Assembly (NCBI RefSeq): GCF_024385575.1
Contig: NZ_JANFMV010000001.1
Span: forward strand, 2,571,681-2,635,680
DNA: 64,000 nucleotides
From: Rhizobium sp. NRK18
Lineage (GTDB): Bacteria; Pseudomonadota; Alphaproteobacteria; Rhizobiales; Rhizobiaceae
Direction of reading: 5' to 3'
Positions 46,647-56,869 of the stretch are shown here, piece after piece. The translations under genes and the position numbers were made by a program. Numbering within the stretch: position 1 is the stretch's first letter; each line of letters starts with the position of its first letter. A model generated the notes under the pieces. It saw nothing but the letters and a program-made list of their open reading frames with translations. It was not told where the DNA came from and made no database searches.

Positions 46647-47105
46647 ATGGCACTGCCCGAAGTTCAACCCTATGGCCCGCGCGACGAATGGCAAGCCTAT
46701 AGCGGCATCTTGAGCCGCCGCGTGCTTGCCTTCCTGCTCGACTACCTGATCGTTCTGCTGCTGTGCATTCCGGCAGCGGTGATCGTCGCCTTCATCGGCG
46801 TCGTGACGCTCGGTCTTGGCTTTCTCCTGTATCCGGTGCTGTTCTTCCTGGTTGCCGGTCTCTATTTCGGCATGACGCTGTCAGGCCCGTCGCAGGCTTC
46901 CCTCGGCATGCGGGCGATGAACACCCGCATGGTCCGCCTTGACGGTCGCCGGATCGATTTCCTGACGGCCCTGGTACACCTCGTGCTGTTCTGGATCTTC
47001 AACTCGGTGCTGACGCCGCTGATCCTGCTGGCCGGTCTCTTCACCGAGCGTGGCCGCCTGCTGCACGACCTGCTGCTCGGAACCGTCGTCATGCGCACCG
47101 ACTGA
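46647..47105 (+). CDS. RDD family membrane protein
   Basis: A 152-residue inner-membrane protein. The R-R-V-L-A-F-L-L-D-Y-L-I of the first helix gives the Arg and Asp residues that name the RDD family. Three or four helices are visible, with conserved G-P-S-Q-A-S-L-G-M-R-A-M-N-T and the closing T-E-R-G-R-L-L-H-D-L-L-L-G-T-V-V. Some members move ions; the role here is unknown. It is preceded by ggagacg and followed by a terminator. Confidence 0.9.
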   Translation: MALPEVQPYGPRDEWQAYSGILSRRVLAFLLDYLIVLLLCIPAAVIVAFIGVVTLGLGFLLYPVLFFLVAGLYFGMTLSGPSQASLGMRAMNTRMVRLDGRRIDFLTALVHLVLFWIFNSVLTPLILLAGLFTERGRLLHDLLLGTVVMRTD

Positions 47106-47135
47106 CGAAAAGATACCAACCTGCCTCCCAAGCCG

Positions 47136-47175
47136 AAGCCGCCCGATCACAATCGGACGGCTTTCGTCATTTTTG
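47136..47175 (+). terminator. Terminator of the RDD gene
   Basis: Stem aagccgcccgat / atcggacggctt (11 of 12 pairs) with loop caca, followed by tcgtcattttt. Confidence 0.8.
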
Positions 47176-47317
47176 AAAAAGAATTTTCCGTTTGCCGCGC
47201 CGGTGGAAACGGATAGTCTGTCCCGGCTCGTGCCCTGACATTAAATATCTCTGCAGATACCGGGGCATTCATATTCGGCATCAGGACACCGTACGGGGAC
47301 TTTGGCGGAAGGCTTGA

Positions 47318-49144
47318 ATGGCTGATTTTCATATTGTCGTTACGTTTCTCATCATTGCTGCCACCATTCTTGCATTTGCCTCGGACCGCTTTTCCATCGA
47401 AGCGGTGTCGCTCGGCACGCTTGCGGCACTGCTGATCACCTTCGGGCTCTTCCCGATGCCGCTCGACGGCGGCGGCACCTTCAGCGTCAACGCCCTGCTC
47501 GAAGGCTTCGGCAATCCGGCGCTTGCGACGGTCATCGCGCTCCTGATCATCGGCCAGGGGCTCTTTGCCACCGACGCGCTGGAGGCCCCTGCCCGCTTCC
47601 TCGGCCAGCTCGGCGGCAACAAGCCGTGGCGAACGGTCATCATCATTCTCTGCGTCACCGGCTTCACCAGCGCCTTCCTCAACAACACGCCGGTGGTGGT
47701 GATCTTCATTCCAATCCTCGCCTTCATTGCCGCAAAACAGAAGGTGCCGTCGGCCAAGGTCTTCATGCCGCTGTCCTTCATCACCATTCTCGGCGGCATG
47801 ACGACACTGATCGGCTCGTCGACAAACATGATCGCCGCCGGCATCGCCTCGAAATACCATGTCGACATCCGCATGTTCGACATGAGCCCGATCGGGCTCA
47901 TCCTGGCACTGGTCGGCTCGATCTATGTGCTTTTCCTTCTGCCGAAACTCCTGAAGGAGCGGCCGTCGCAATCGACGCAGCAGACGATGAGCGGCGCGCA
48001 GTTCCTCGGCGAAATCGTCATCACCAGCGGCCATCGCTTTGCTGGCATGCAGTCCAAGGCCGGTTTCTTTCCGGACATCAAGAACCTGACGCCGCGCCTT
48101 CTGCTTCGCCGCGACGTGCCGATCCTGCCGCCCTATGACGGCGTCATCCTCGAGCCCGGCGACAAGCTGATCGTCACCGGCACACGCAAGGCCTTCATGG
48201 AAGCGATCGCCAAGGGCGAGAAGGGCCCGGCGCTCGAACACTCCAATGCTCCGGGCGAAACGCTTGCCGATCCGGCACCGCCTGCCGCCGACTACCATCT
48301 GGTGGAAGCGGTGATCGCACCCGGCTCGCGCTTCGAGGGCCGCACCATCCAGCTCTCCGGCCTGCAGCCGCAGTTCGGGGTGGCCGTCTTCGGCGTTCAG
48401 CGCAAGAGCCGCATGGCACGAACGGCGCTGTCCGAAGTCCGTCTCGAGGCCGGCGACACGCTGCTGCTCGGCGGGCCGCTGGAAGCCATCGAATCCATGC
48501 GCGGCAACCACGACATCCTGCTGCTGGAACATTCGGCCGAAGCCGTACCGCAGCGGCAGAAGGCGATCCTCGCCGCGCTGATCTTCGCCGGCATCGTCTT
48601 GCTGTCAGCCTTCGACGTGTCGCCGATCGTCGTCAACGCCATTGCCGGCGCCGTCCTGATGATCGCCACGGGCTGCCTGACCATCAATCAGGCGAGCCGC
48701 GCCTTCGACAAGCAGATATTTCTTCTGATCGGCACATCCATCGCCATGGCGACGGCGCTGGAATCAACCGGCGGCGCACACCTGATCGCCACCGAAACCG
48801 TGTCGTTGATGGACGGTGCGCCGCCGTCGGTCATCCTCTCGGTCCTGTTCCTGCTGATGGCGGTGATGACAAACGTCCTGTCCAACAATGCGGTCGCAGC
48901 GCTGTTCATGCCGATTGCGCTCGACATCGCAAACAAGGTCGGCGTTTCGCGCGAAGCCTTTGCGATGGCTGTTATTTTTGCCGCCAACTGCTCGTTTGCC
49001 ACACCCATCGGCTATCAGACGAACCTGCTCGTCATGGGCCCGGGCCACTACAGTTTCGCGGAATTCATCAAGGCCGGCACGCCGCTCGTCGTCATCATTT
49101 GGTTGACGTTTTCAATAGTTGCGCCATGGTATTATGGTTTCTGA
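47318..49144 (+). CDS. SLC13-family permease with TrkA-C (RCK-C) domains
   Basis: A 608-residue transporter of the DASS/CitMHS type. About six helices precede and five follow a cytosolic insert (about 225-400) holding two RCK-C domains (G-D-K-L-I-V-T-G and G-D-T-L-L-L-G-G). Substrate-site hairpins carry N-N-T-P near residue 127 and S-N-N-A near 525, typical of sodium-coupled anion transport; sulfate or dicarboxylates are usual substrates. A ggaagg site precedes the ATG. It stands alone between the RDD and bpt genes. Confidence 0.9.
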   Translation: MADFHIVVTFLIIAATILAFASDRFSIEAVSLGTLAALLITFGLFPMPLDGGGTFSVNALLEGFGNPALATVIALLIIGQGLFATDALEAPARFLGQLGGNKPWRTVIIILCVTGFTSAFLNNTPVVVIFIPILAFIAAKQKVPSAKVFMPLSFITILGGMTTLIGSSTNMIAAGIASKYHVDIRMFDMSPIGLILALVGSIYVLFLLPKLLKERPSQSTQQTMSGAQFLGEIVITSGHRFAGMQSKAGFFPDIKNLTPRLLLRRDVPILPPYDGVILEPGDKLIVTGTRKAFMEAIAKGEKGPALEHSNAPGETLADPAPPAADYHLVEAVIAPGSRFEGRTIQLSGLQPQFGVAVFGVQRKSRMARTALSEVRLEAGDTLLLGGPLEAIESMRGNHDILLLEHSAEAVPQRQKAILAALIFAGIVLLSAFDVSPIVVNAIAGAVLMIATGCLTINQASRAFDKQIFLLIGTSIAMATALESTGGAHLIATETVSLMDGAPPSVILSVLFLLMAVMTNVLSNNAVAALFMPIALDIANKVGVSREAFAMAVIFAANCSFATPIGYQTNLLVMGPGHYSFAEFIKAGTPLVVIIWLTFSIVAPWYYGF

Positions 49145-49174
49145 TCTTCGAAACCAAGGATCCGCAAGCCTCAG

Positions 49175-49957
49175 ATGAACACACGAGTCGCGACCTCCCC
49201 GCAGTTCTACCTGACAGCGCCAGCCTCATGCCCCTATCTTCCGCGCGAAATGGAGCGCAAGGTCTTCACGCATCTCGTCGGCCCGCGTGCCTCCGAGCTC
49301 AATGACCTTCTCACGCAGGGTGGCTTCCGCCGGTCGCAGAACATCGCCTATCGTCCGGCCTGCGAGACCTGCCGGGCCTGCGTTTCCGTGCGCATCCTCG
49401 CCGACGAGTTCAAGCCGACACGCTCGATGAAGCGCATCCTAGCGGCGAACAAGGACGTGGTCGCGACCGAACTGCCGCCGCAGCCGACCCCCGAGCAATA
49501 CTCGCTCTTCCGCCGCTATCTTGACGATCGCCACCAGAAGGGCGGGATGTCGGACATGTCCTCGCTCGACTATGCGATCATGGTCGAGGACACGCATGTG
49601 ACGACGCGGCTGATCGAGTACCGCATCCGCGAGCCCGGCGACGGGCTGGGCGGCGAGAAGAAGGGCGAACTGATCGCGGCAGCCCTGACCGACGTCATGT
49701 GCGACGGCCTGTCGATGGTCTATTCCTTCTTCAATCCGGAACTGGAGCGTCGTTCGCTCGGCTCGCTGATGATCCTCGACCATATCCGCCGCACCAAGGC
49801 GATGGGCCTGCCGCATGTCTATCTCGGCTACTGGGTCAACGGCTCGAAGAAGATGCACTACAAGACCCGCTTCCAGCCGCAGGAACACCTGATGCCCAGA
49901 GGCTGGCAGCGGTTCGTACCGGATGCCGAACAGGAATTCGACGATAGCCAGGAGTAA
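49175..49957 (+). CDS. bpt: Aspartate/glutamate leucyltransferase
   Basis: A 260-residue leucyl-tRNA-protein transferase that adds leucine to N-terminal Asp/Glu, marking proteins for ClpS/ClpAP. Seen: the cysteine-rich N-terminal [11 protein letters not shown] near residue 65, and the catalytic domain with [16 protein letters not shown] and [15 protein letters not shown]. The length is normal. It is convergent with parC. Confidence 0.92.
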   Translation: MNTRVATSPQFYLTAPASCPYLPREMERKVFTHLVGPRASELNDLLTQGGFRRSQNIAYRPACETCRACVSVRILADEFKPTRSMKRILAANKDVVATELPPQPTPEQYSLFRRYLDDRHQKGGMSDMSSLDYAIMVEDTHVTTRLIEYRIREPGDGLGGEKKGELIAAALTDVMCDGLSMVYSFFNPELERRSLGSLMILDHIRRTKAMGLPHVYLGYWVNGSKKMHYKTRFQPQEHLMPRGWQRFVPDAEQEFDDSQE

Positions 49958-50003
49958 GGCGAAGGCCGCTATTCAATATCTCAGCGGCCGTCCCTCAACG
50001 TCT

Positions 50004-52250
50004 TCAGAACTTGCCTGACCTTGGGAAGCCCTTCGGCACGAGCCGTCCGGCGGTGGCGCGGTCGCCGAGCCATTCGGTGAGCTCCTCGCGCTTGCGCACG
50101 AAGGTGCGGCCGGCGCTGTCGTCCCAGGTCAGCCCCTCCTCCATCGCAAAGCAACGGACATCGGACACGCCGCCATCCTTGTAGCGCTGCAGGCGTACGC
50201 CCTTGCCGCGCGCCATTTCCGGCACCTGCACCAGCGGGAAGACCAGCATCTTGCGGTTCTCGCCGACGACGGCGACGTGGTCGCCCTTGACGTCCACGGC
50301 AAGTCGCGTTTCGTCCGGCAGCGACACGTTCATGATCTGCTTGCCCTTGCGGGTATTGGCGATCATGTCGCTTTCGGCGACGACGAAACCATTGCCGGCC
50401 GTCGAGACCATCAGCCGCTTGCGCTCCGGATCATGGACAAACGCGGTCAGCATGTCGTGCCCGGCCTCCATATCCACCATCAGGCGCAAGGGCTCGCCGT
50501 GGCCGCGGCCTCCCGGCAGCTTGTCGGCGCCGAGCGTATAGGCCTTGCCGCCGGTGGTAATCACGAGAATCTTGTCGGTCGTCTGGGCGTTGAAGAACAC
50601 GCCCATCTTGTCGCCTTCCTTGAAGGTCAACGACGAGACGTCGGACATGTGGCCCTTCAGCGCGCGGATCCAGCCCTTTTCCGAGATGACGACGGTGATC
50701 GGTTCCTTCTCGATCATCGCCTGGTGGATGGCCTCGTCATCGGCCTCCGGGGCGTCGGCAAACTGGGTGCGGCGGCGGCCGAGCGGGGTCGCCTTGGCAT
50801 AGGTCTTCTTGACCTCGCCGATCTCCCAGGCAACCGTCTGCCACTGCTTTTCTTCCGATCCGAGCAGAGCTTCGATGCCGGCCTTTTCCAGCGACAGCTC
50901 GTCGTGTTCCTTGCGGATCTCGAATTCCTCGAGCTTGCGCAGGGAGCGCAGCCGCATGTTGAGGATGGCTTCGGCCTGGATGTCGGTGATGGAGAAGCGC
51001 TCCATCATCACCTGCTTGGGCTCGTCCTCCTCGCGGATGATACGGATCACCTCGTCGATGTTGAGGTAGGCGACCAGCAGGCCGCCGAGAATTTCCAACC
51101 GGCGCTCGATGGCGGCAAGACGGAAGCGCGAGCGGCGGATGAGCACGTCGCGGCGATGCGCCAGCCATTCCAGCAGCACCTCGTTCAGCGCCATCACCTT
51201 GGGCACCTTGCCCATCGACAGCACGTTCATGTTGAGCGAGATGCGGCTTTCGAGATCGGTCAGCTTGAACAGCGACTCCATCAAGAGCACGGGATCGACG
51301 GTGCGGCTCTTCGGCACCAGCACGATGCGCACGTCCTCGGCCGATTCGTCGCGAATGTCTTCCAGAAGCGGCAGCTTGCGCGCGATCAAGAGTTCGGCGA
51401 CCTTCTCGATCAGGCGCGACTTCTGCACCTGATAGGGAATTTCGGTGACGATGATCTGGAAACCGCCGCGGCCGAGATCCTCCGTTTCCCACTTGGCGCG
51501 GACGCGAAAGCCGCCGCGGCCGGTCTTGTAGGATTCGATGATGCTCTCTCGGCTCTCAATGATAATGCCGCCGGTCGGCAGGTCCGGGCCGGGCATGAAC
51601 TCGATCAGCTTCTCGATCGTGGCGTCCGGATGCTTGATGAGGTGCAGTGCCGCGTCGCAGATTTCGTGCGCGTTGTGCGGCGGGATCGAGGTCGCCATGC
51701 CGACGGCGATGCCAGACGCACCGTTCGCGAGCAGGTTCGGGAAGGCGCCCGGCAGGACGACCGGCTCCTCGTCTTCCTCGTTGTAGGTCGGGCGCAGGTC
51801 GACGGCATCCTCGTTGATGCCTTGCAGCAGGAGCGCCGCGACTTCCGTCATGCGCGCTTCTGTATAGCGCATGGCGGCCGCGCCATCGCCGTCGATATTG
51901 CCGAAGTTGCCCTGGCCGTCGACGAGCGGATAGCGGATGGCGAAATCCTGCGACAGTCGCACCAGCGCATCGTAGATCGAGGCGTCGCCATGCGGGTGGA
52001 ACTTACCCATGACGTCGCCGACGATGCGGGCGCACTTCTTGTAGGCCGAATTGGGCCGAACGCCCATTTCGCTCATCGCATGGACGATGCGGCGGTGGAC
52101 CGGCTTCAGGCCGTCGCGCACGTCCGGAAGCGCCCGGTGCATGATGGTCGACAACGCGTAAGCGAGGTAGCGCTCCTCGAGCGCCGCCTTCAGATCGACC
52201 GGCTGAATGTGATCGCCGCCGTCACCCGGCGGTACAAGCGATTTCCCCAT
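50004..52250 (-). CDS. parC: DNA topoisomerase IV subunit A
   Basis: A 748-residue type IIA topoisomerase subunit. The quinolone-region [13 protein letters not shown] keeps the susceptible-type Ser and Asp, and the active-site tyrosine is in [11 protein letters not shown] near residue 127. A coiled-coil gate (about 390-480) and a C-terminal beta-propeller region (about 510-735) follow. Length and sequence fit ParC rather than GyrA (about 900). parE is not in the window. Confidence 0.95.
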   Translation of the reverse strand: MGKSLVPPGDGGDHIQPVDLKAALEERYLAYALSTIMHRALPDVRDGLKPVHRRIVHAMSEMGVRPNSAYKKCARIVGDVMGKFHPHGDASIYDALVRLSQDFAIRYPLVDGQGNFGNIDGDGAAAMRYTEARMTEVAALLLQGINEDAVDLRPTYNEEDEEPVVLPGAFPNLLANGASGIAVGMATSIPPHNAHEICDAALHLIKHPDATIEKLIEFMPGPDLPTGGIIIESRESIIESYKTGRGGFRVRAKWETEDLGRGGFQIIVTEIPYQVQKSRLIEKVAELLIARKLPLLEDIRDESAEDVRIVLVPKSRTVDPVLLMESLFKLTDLESRISLNMNVLSMGKVPKVMALNEVLLEWLAHRRDVLIRRSRFRLAAIERRLEILGGLLVAYLNIDEVIRIIREEDEPKQVMMERFSITDIQAEAILNMRLRSLRKLEEFEIRKEHDELSLEKAGIEALLGSEEKQWQTVAWEIGEVKKTYAKATPLGRRRTQFADAPEADDEAIHQAMIEKEPITVVISEKGWIRALKGHMSDVSSLTFKEGDKMGVFFNAQTTDKILVITTGGKAYTLGADKLPGGRGHGEPLRLMVDMEAGHDMLTAFVHDPERKRLMVSTAGNGFVVAESDMIANTRKGKQIMNVSLPDETRLAVDVKGDHVAVVGENRKMLVFPLVQVPEMARGKGVRLQRYKDGGVSDVRCFAMEEGLTWDDSAGRTFVRKREELTEWLGDRATAGRLVPKGFPRSGKF

Positions 52251-52500
52251 GTTTCCTGACTATCCGGGATCGGCAGCGGGAGCAAGAAAGGTGACGCAAT
52301 CCCCTGTGGATTAAGGCGTTCGGCATTCCGGCCCGGTTTTGGCGCCGCTTAAGGCTTCGTTAAACCCGCCCGCCGACGTCTCGCTCGCCGCTATTGCGCC
52401 GTATTCGTTGGTGACATACTGGTTTGCATCTGATCGCGTATAGCGGAGATGACGCGACGGGCAATACTGTACCCGTACACCATTCTATTCTGGGGGTTTC

Positions 52501-53706
52501 ATGTTCCATTACAGAAAAACAAGACTGCTCCTGGCCGGCGTTGCTTTCGCGGCCATGAGCTCGTCCGCCTTAGCGGTCGACGGCAACAAGCTCTTCGATC
52601 ACCTGAGCAAGAGCTACGAGGCCCAGGGCGGCCTGACCCTGAAGGCACAGGACGTGTCGACCAGCGGGTCGAACGTGACGCTGTCCGGCGTCAGCATCAC
52701 CGTACCCGGCGAAGCCAAGGAAATTCCGCTCGGCAAGATCGAGCTCACGGATGTCGAGGAAGCCGGCGACGGCGGCTACACGATCGGCAAGGCGACATTC
52801 GACAATGTCGACTTCAGCGACGACAAGTCCTCGTTCAAGGCGCGCGATATCGAGGTTTCGTACATCACCATACCGGCCGAGGCCAGCCAGAACCCGACCA
52901 GCCTGTCGGACATGCTGCTCTATCGCAACATCCATGTGGGCCCGATCACCGCCGAGGACAAAGGCGCGAAGGTCTTCTCCATGGACGGCATGGACATGAA
53001 CCTTGGCGTCGACAGCGACAACAGCACGCTGACCTTCGACTACACCGGCAATGGCGTGTTCATCGACATGTCGAACGTCAAGGACATGGATCCCAAGGCG
53101 CGCGACAAGATGCAGGCGCTCGATCTCATGCAGGTCACCGGGACGTTCTCGGGCAACGGCAGCTGGAACTCGGCGAGCGGCATGCTCGACATGCAGTCGA
53201 TGGCCTACGACTTCGACAAGGTCGGCAAGCTCGATATCGGCCTGTCGATTTCCGGCTACACGCTGGAATTCGTCAGAGCCCTGCAGGAAGCCACCAAGAC
53301 TGCCCAGGCCGGCGGCAACACGCCGGAATCCCAACAGGCTGCCGGCATGGCCATGCTCGGCCTGATGCAGCAGCTGAGCTTCGTTGGCGCGACGATCCGC
53401 TTCGACGATCACTCGATCACCAAGCGGGCGCTGGACGTCGCCGGCAAGGAACAGGGCATGTCGGGCGAGCAGATGGGGCAGATGCTCAAGGCCATGGTGC
53501 CGATCGGCATGGCGCAGCTGCAGATTCCGGAACTGCAGAACATGGTCAGCCAGGCGGTGAACACCTATCTGGACAACCCGCAGAACATCACCATCTCGGC
53601 AAAGCCCGCCGACGCCGTCCCCTTCCCGATGATTATGGGCGCTGCCATGGGCGCGCCGAAGACGCTGCCGCAGGTGCTCGGCGTCACGGTTACGGCGAAC
53701 GACTGA
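52501..53706 (+). CDS. Periplasmic protein of unknown function
   Basis: A 401-residue exported protein. The signal peptide ends A-M-S-S-S-A-L-A-V-D near residue 26. The mature chain is acidic with repeated strand-like segments such as V-T-L-S-G-V-S-I-T-V-P-G and A-T-F-D-N-V-D-F-S-D, a helical Met/Gln-rich region (about 255-350) with G-M-A-M-L-G-L-M-Q-Q, and no cysteines in the mature part. It resembles DUF945/YdgA-like long-beta proteins in pattern only. A gggggtt site lies just before the ATG and a strong terminator follows. Confidence 0.82.
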   Translation: MFHYRKTRLLLAGVAFAAMSSSALAVDGNKLFDHLSKSYEAQGGLTLKAQDVSTSGSNVTLSGVSITVPGEAKEIPLGKIELTDVEEAGDGGYTIGKATFDNVDFSDDKSSFKARDIEVSYITIPAEASQNPTSLSDMLLYRNIHVGPITAEDKGAKVFSMDGMDMNLGVDSDNSTLTFDYTGNGVFIDMSNVKDMDPKARDKMQALDLMQVTGTFSGNGSWNSASGMLDMQSMAYDFDKVGKLDIGLSISGYTLEFVRALQEATKTAQAGGNTPESQQAAGMAMLGLMQQLSFVGATIRFDDHSITKRALDVAGKEQGMSGEQMGQMLKAMVPIGMAQLQIPELQNMVSQAVNTYLDNPQNITISAKPADAVPFPMIMGAAMGAPKTLPQVLGVTVTAND

Positions 53707-53728
53707 ACGGATAACGAGCGACAAATGA

Positions 53729-53760
53729 AAAACCCCGGCGGAGCGATCCGCCGGGGTTTT
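53729..53760. terminator. Bidirectional terminator
   Basis: A perfect 14-bp stem aaaaccccggcgga / tccgccggggtttt with loop gcga. It serves the periplasmic protein gene (plus) and aspS (minus). Confidence 0.92.
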
Positions 53761-53782
53761 GTTGTGTTCACTGAAAGGACGG

Positions 53783-55573
53783 TCAGTCCTTCTTGGCCGT
53801 CGGGATGACGCGCAGCGCCAGTTCGCGCAGCTGCTGTGGGCTTGCTTCCGAAGGAGCGCCCATCAGCAGGTCCTGGGCCTGCTGGTTCATCGGGAACAGC
53901 GTGATCTCGCGCAGGTTCTTCGCACCGACGAGCAGCATGACGATGCGGTCGATGCCGAATGCGGCGCCGCCGTGCGGCGGCGCGCCATACTGGAAGGCGC
54001 GGTACATGCCGCCGAAGCGCTCTTCGACGTCCGCCTTCGACAGACCGACGATCTCGAACGCCTTGACCATGGTTTCCGGCGACTGGTTACGGATCGAGCC
54101 CGAAGCGATTTCGAAGCCGTTGCAGACCGCGTCGTACTGGTAGGCCTTGATCGTCAGCGGATCCTGGTTCTCAAGGGCTTCCATGCCGCCCTGCGGCATG
54201 GAGAACGGGTTGTGCGAGAAGTCGACCTTCTTCTCGTCCTCATTCCATTCGTAGAACGGGAAGTCGACAATCCAGCAGAGTTCGAAACGGTCGCGATCGA
54301 CGAGGTTCAGTTCCTCGCCGGCGCGGGTGCGGGCTTCGCCTGCGAACTTGTAGAACTTTTCCGGCACGCCGGCGACGAAGAAGCAGGCGTCGCCGTCATC
54401 AAGGCCGAGCTGCGTGCGGATCGCGTCGGTGCGTTCCGGACCGATGTTCTTGGCAAGCGGACCGGCGCCCTCGAGGCTCTCGCCTTCCTTGCGCCAGAAG
54501 ATATAGCCGAGACCGGGCTGGCCCTGGCTCTGGGCCCAGGCGTTCATGCGGTCGCAGAAGGCGCGGCTGCCGCCGGTCTTGGCCGGGATCGCCCAGACCT
54601 CTACCTTCGGGTCGCGCTCGATCATGCCGGCGAAGACCTTGAAGCCGGAACCGGCGAAATGCTCGGTCACGGCCTGCATTTCGATCGGGTTTCTGAGGTC
54701 CGGCTTGTCGGTGCCGTACTTGCGGATCGCGACGTCATAGGGAATGCGCGGCCAGTCCTTGGTCACCGGCTTGCCTTCGGCGAAGCGCTCGAAGACCTCG
54801 GTGATGACCGGCGTCATGGTGTTCCAGACATCTTCCTGGGTGACGAAGCTCATTTCCAGGTCGAGCTGGTAGAATTCGCCCGGCAGACGGTCGGCGCGCG
54901 GGTCTTCGTCGCGGAAGCACGGCGCGATCTGGAAGTAGCGGTCGAAACCGGCGACCATCAAAAGCTGCTTGTACTGCTGCGGAGCCTGCGGCAGCGCGAA
55001 GAACTTGCCTTCATGAATACGGCTCGGCACCAGGAAGTCGCGCGCGCCTTCCGGCGAAGAAGCCGTCAGGATCGGCGTCGTGTATTCGGTGAAGCCGGCA
55101 GAGGCCATGCGGTTGCGCATGTCGGCGACGATCTGCGTGCGCTTGACGATGTTCTTGTGCAGCGTCTCGCGGCGCAGGTCGAGGAAGCGGTAGCGCAGGC
55201 GAACGTCTTCCGGATAGTCGGGCTCGCCGAAGACCGGCAGCGGCAGTTCCTTGGCCGCCGACAGGACTTCGATTTCCTCGGCATAGACCTCGATCTCGCC
55301 GGTGGGCATGTTCTTGTTGACGGTATCTTCGGTGCGCGCCTTCACCTTGCCGTCGATGCGGATCACCCATTCGCCGCGCACGGTTTCGGCCATCTTGAAG
55401 GCCGGACTGTCCGGATCGGCGACGACCTGGGTCATGCCGTAATGGTCGCGCAAATCGATGAAGAGAACGCCGCCATGGTCGCGAACGCGGTGAACCCAGC
55501 CGGAAATGCGGGCGGTCGATCCGACGTCGGACTTACGAAGGGCGGCGCAGGTATGGCTGCGGTAACGGTGCAT
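53783..55573 (-). CDS. aspS: Aspartyl-tRNA synthetase
   Basis: A 596-residue class IIb synthetase of bacterial type. An OB-fold anticodon-binding domain (about 1-110: [21 protein letters not shown]) is followed by the catalytic core. Motif 2 reads [10 protein letters not shown], a GAD insert lies near 290-410, and motif 3 reads [10 protein letters not shown]. The ATG at 55573 (MHRYRSH) is the family start; the frame extends 26 codons further without support. Confidence 0.96.
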   Translation of the reverse strand: MHRYRSHTCAALRKSDVGSTARISGWVHRVRDHGGVLFIDLRDHYGMTQVVADPDSPAFKMAETVRGEWVIRIDGKVKARTEDTVNKNMPTGEIEVYAEEIEVLSAAKELPLPVFGEPDYPEDVRLRYRFLDLRRETLHKNIVKRTQIVADMRNRMASAGFTEYTTPILTASSPEGARDFLVPSRIHEGKFFALPQAPQQYKQLLMVAGFDRYFQIAPCFRDEDPRADRLPGEFYQLDLEMSFVTQEDVWNTMTPVITEVFERFAEGKPVTKDWPRIPYDVAIRKYGTDKPDLRNPIEMQAVTEHFAGSGFKVFAGMIERDPKVEVWAIPAKTGGSRAFCDRMNAWAQSQGQPGLGYIFWRKEGESLEGAGPLAKNIGPERTDAIRTQLGLDDGDACFFVAGVPEKFYKFAGEARTRAGEELNLVDRDRFELCWIVDFPFYEWNEDEKKVDFSHNPFSMPQGGMEALENQDPLTIKAYQYDAVCNGFEIASGSIRNQSPETMVKAFEIVGLSKADVEERFGGMYRAFQYGAPPHGGAAFGIDRIVMLLVGAKNLREITLFPMNQQAQDLLMGAPSEASPQQLRELALRVIPTAKKD

Positions 55574-55718
55574 GGTTTGATCCTGCATATTCTTGATGGG
55601 GACCCGCAAAGGCGGAGTCTCGGGCGTTTTAAATCGCGCGGACAAGCGCATGGCACGCCGGATTTGTCAAGGCTCGCGGTCAAAACCGATGCTGGTAGGC
55701 GCTGTTTTAGCCAAGCCC

Positions 55719-56333
55719 TCAGTCCTTGACGTCCATGGGCAACAGCAGTCCGGCCAGATCGAAAGGCGGCGCAAGCGCCGCGCCGGTGACTGCGCTGTCG
55801 GCCGCAATTTTCTGGTCGATCACCAGATGCGCGTAACCATGAATGTGCGACCAGACCAGATGTTCGATGGATATGCGTCCTTGCGGCGTGTCCACACCCA
55901 TCCGGATGGCAGCCGGCTTGCAGATGTCGGCCAGCACCTGACGTGCGGGCTGCGCCGCCTCGCCGAGTCTCGGATCGTCCCAATCGAGACTGTTCTTGTT
56001 GAACATCAGCCGAAACAGATTCGGATGGGACACTGCAAACGCCAGATAGCCGCGCATGGCGCCGCGCAGTTGATCGGCATCGTTGGCATCACTCATCCGC
56101 ATGGCGTCCAGCATGGATGCCCGAAACCGGATGAAGCCTTCGATCGCCATCGCATTGAAGAGGTGACGGAGTGTGGGAAAATGATGCTCCGGCGCGGCAT
56201 GGGATACCCCGACGCGGGCGGCGATCTTGCGCAGGGATGTTCCCTCCAGCCCCACTTCCTCCAGCATGGCCAGACCCGTGTCGAACAGGGCCTGCCTCAG
56301 ATCACCATGATGATATGCTGTCTTGCGCGCCAT
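55719..56333 (-). CDS. TetR/AcrR family regulator
   Basis: A 204-residue repressor-type protein. The N-terminal helix-turn-helix is Y-H-H-G-D-L-R-Q-A-L-F-D-T-G, then G-T-S-L-R-K-I-A-A-R-V-G-V-S-H-A-A-P-E-H-H-F; the C-terminal WHG-like ligand domain (about 75-195) has F-A-V-S-H-P-N-L-F-R-L-M-F. It is divergent from a two-gene membrane operon across 101 bp with two inverted repeats, so it probably represses both directions. The promoter places its transcript start at the ATG, suggesting a leaderless mRNA. Confidence 0.9.
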   Translation of the reverse strand: MARKTAYHHGDLRQALFDTGLAMLEEVGLEGTSLRKIAARVGVSHAAPEHHFPTLRHLFNAMAIEGFIRFRASMLDAMRMSDANDADQLRGAMRGYLAFAVSHPNLFRLMFNKNSLDWDDPRLGEAAQPARQVLADICKPAAIRMGVDTPQGRISIEHLVWSHIHGYAHLVIDQKIAADSAVTGAALAPPFDLAGLLLPMDVKD

Positions 56334-56339
56334 GCCACT

Positions 56340-56384
56340 TCATAGTCCGGAGACGGGAGCACTGTCAAAACCTTATCTTGACAG
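56340..56384. promoter_or_regulatory. Back-to-back divergent promoters forming a palindrome
   Basis: CTGTCAA (56362-56368) and TTGACAG (56378-56384) are perfect inverted repeats 9 bp apart. Each contains a -35 box TTGACA: one reads left to the -10 CTATGA (56345-56340, 17-bp spacer) for tetR, the other right toward the membrane operon, whose -10 near 56400-56408 is weak. A repressor on this palindrome would block both. Confidence 0.65.
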
Positions 56385-56406
56385 CGCCCAGATTTACGAT
56401 AGGCTA

Positions 56407-56425
56407 ATCTTGTCACTGCCAAGAT
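56407..56425. promoter_or_regulatory. Candidate TetR operator
   Basis: ATCTTG (56407-56412), 7 bp, CAAGAT (56420-56425): a perfect inverted repeat ending 9 bp before the ATG of the ABA4-like gene. ATCTTG also occurs at 56375-56380, so the same protein may bind twice. Confidence 0.6.
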
Positions 56426-56434
56426 GAGGTTTCG

Positions 56435-56866
56435 ATGTCCTTCGATATGGTGTTCTCGGCGGCTAGCACGCTCGCCATGTGCGGGTGGCTGGCGCTTGTC
56501 TTGCTGCCACGCTGGCCGGCACTGATCGCTTTCCTGCGATACGCAGTGATCGGCATTCTCGCGCTGGCTTATGCCACGCTCATCCTTGTCTACTTCTTTC
56601 GCATACAAGGGGGCGGCTTCGGTTCGATTGCCGAGGTTCGGACGCTGTTTTCCAGCGACGCGATACTGCTTGCCGGCTGGATACACTATCTCGCCTTTGA
56701 CCTCTTCATCGGAACATGGATCGCGCTCGAAGCGGACAAGCATGGCACCAACCGCATCCTGCAGGCGCCAATCCTGATTGCCACATTCCTGTTCGGCCCC
56801 CTGGGGCTTTTGATCTTCTACGTCACGCGCGCCGCGGACATGGCGCTCAGCAAGAGAAAGGCCTGA
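56435..56866 (+). CDS. ABA4-like (DUF4281) membrane protein
   Basis: A 143-residue inner-membrane protein with four helices (about 5-25, 32-52, 75-98, 105-130). The motif A-G-W-I-H-Y-L-A-F-D-L-F-I-G-T-W-I-A-L-E-A is the ABA4/DUF4281 core. The plant member acts in neoxanthin synthesis; in bacteria the function is unknown, and no carotenoid genes are nearby. It is first in a two-gene operon (3 nt to the next gene) under a divergent TetR regulator. Confidence 0.85.
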   Translation: MSFDMVFSAASTLAMCGWLALVLLPRWPALIAFLRYAVIGILALAYATLILVYFFRIQGGGFGSIAEVRTLFSSDAILLAGWIHYLAFDLFIGTWIALEADKHGTNRILQAPILIATFLFGPLGLLIFYVTRAADMALSKRKA

Positions 56867-56869
56867 GCC

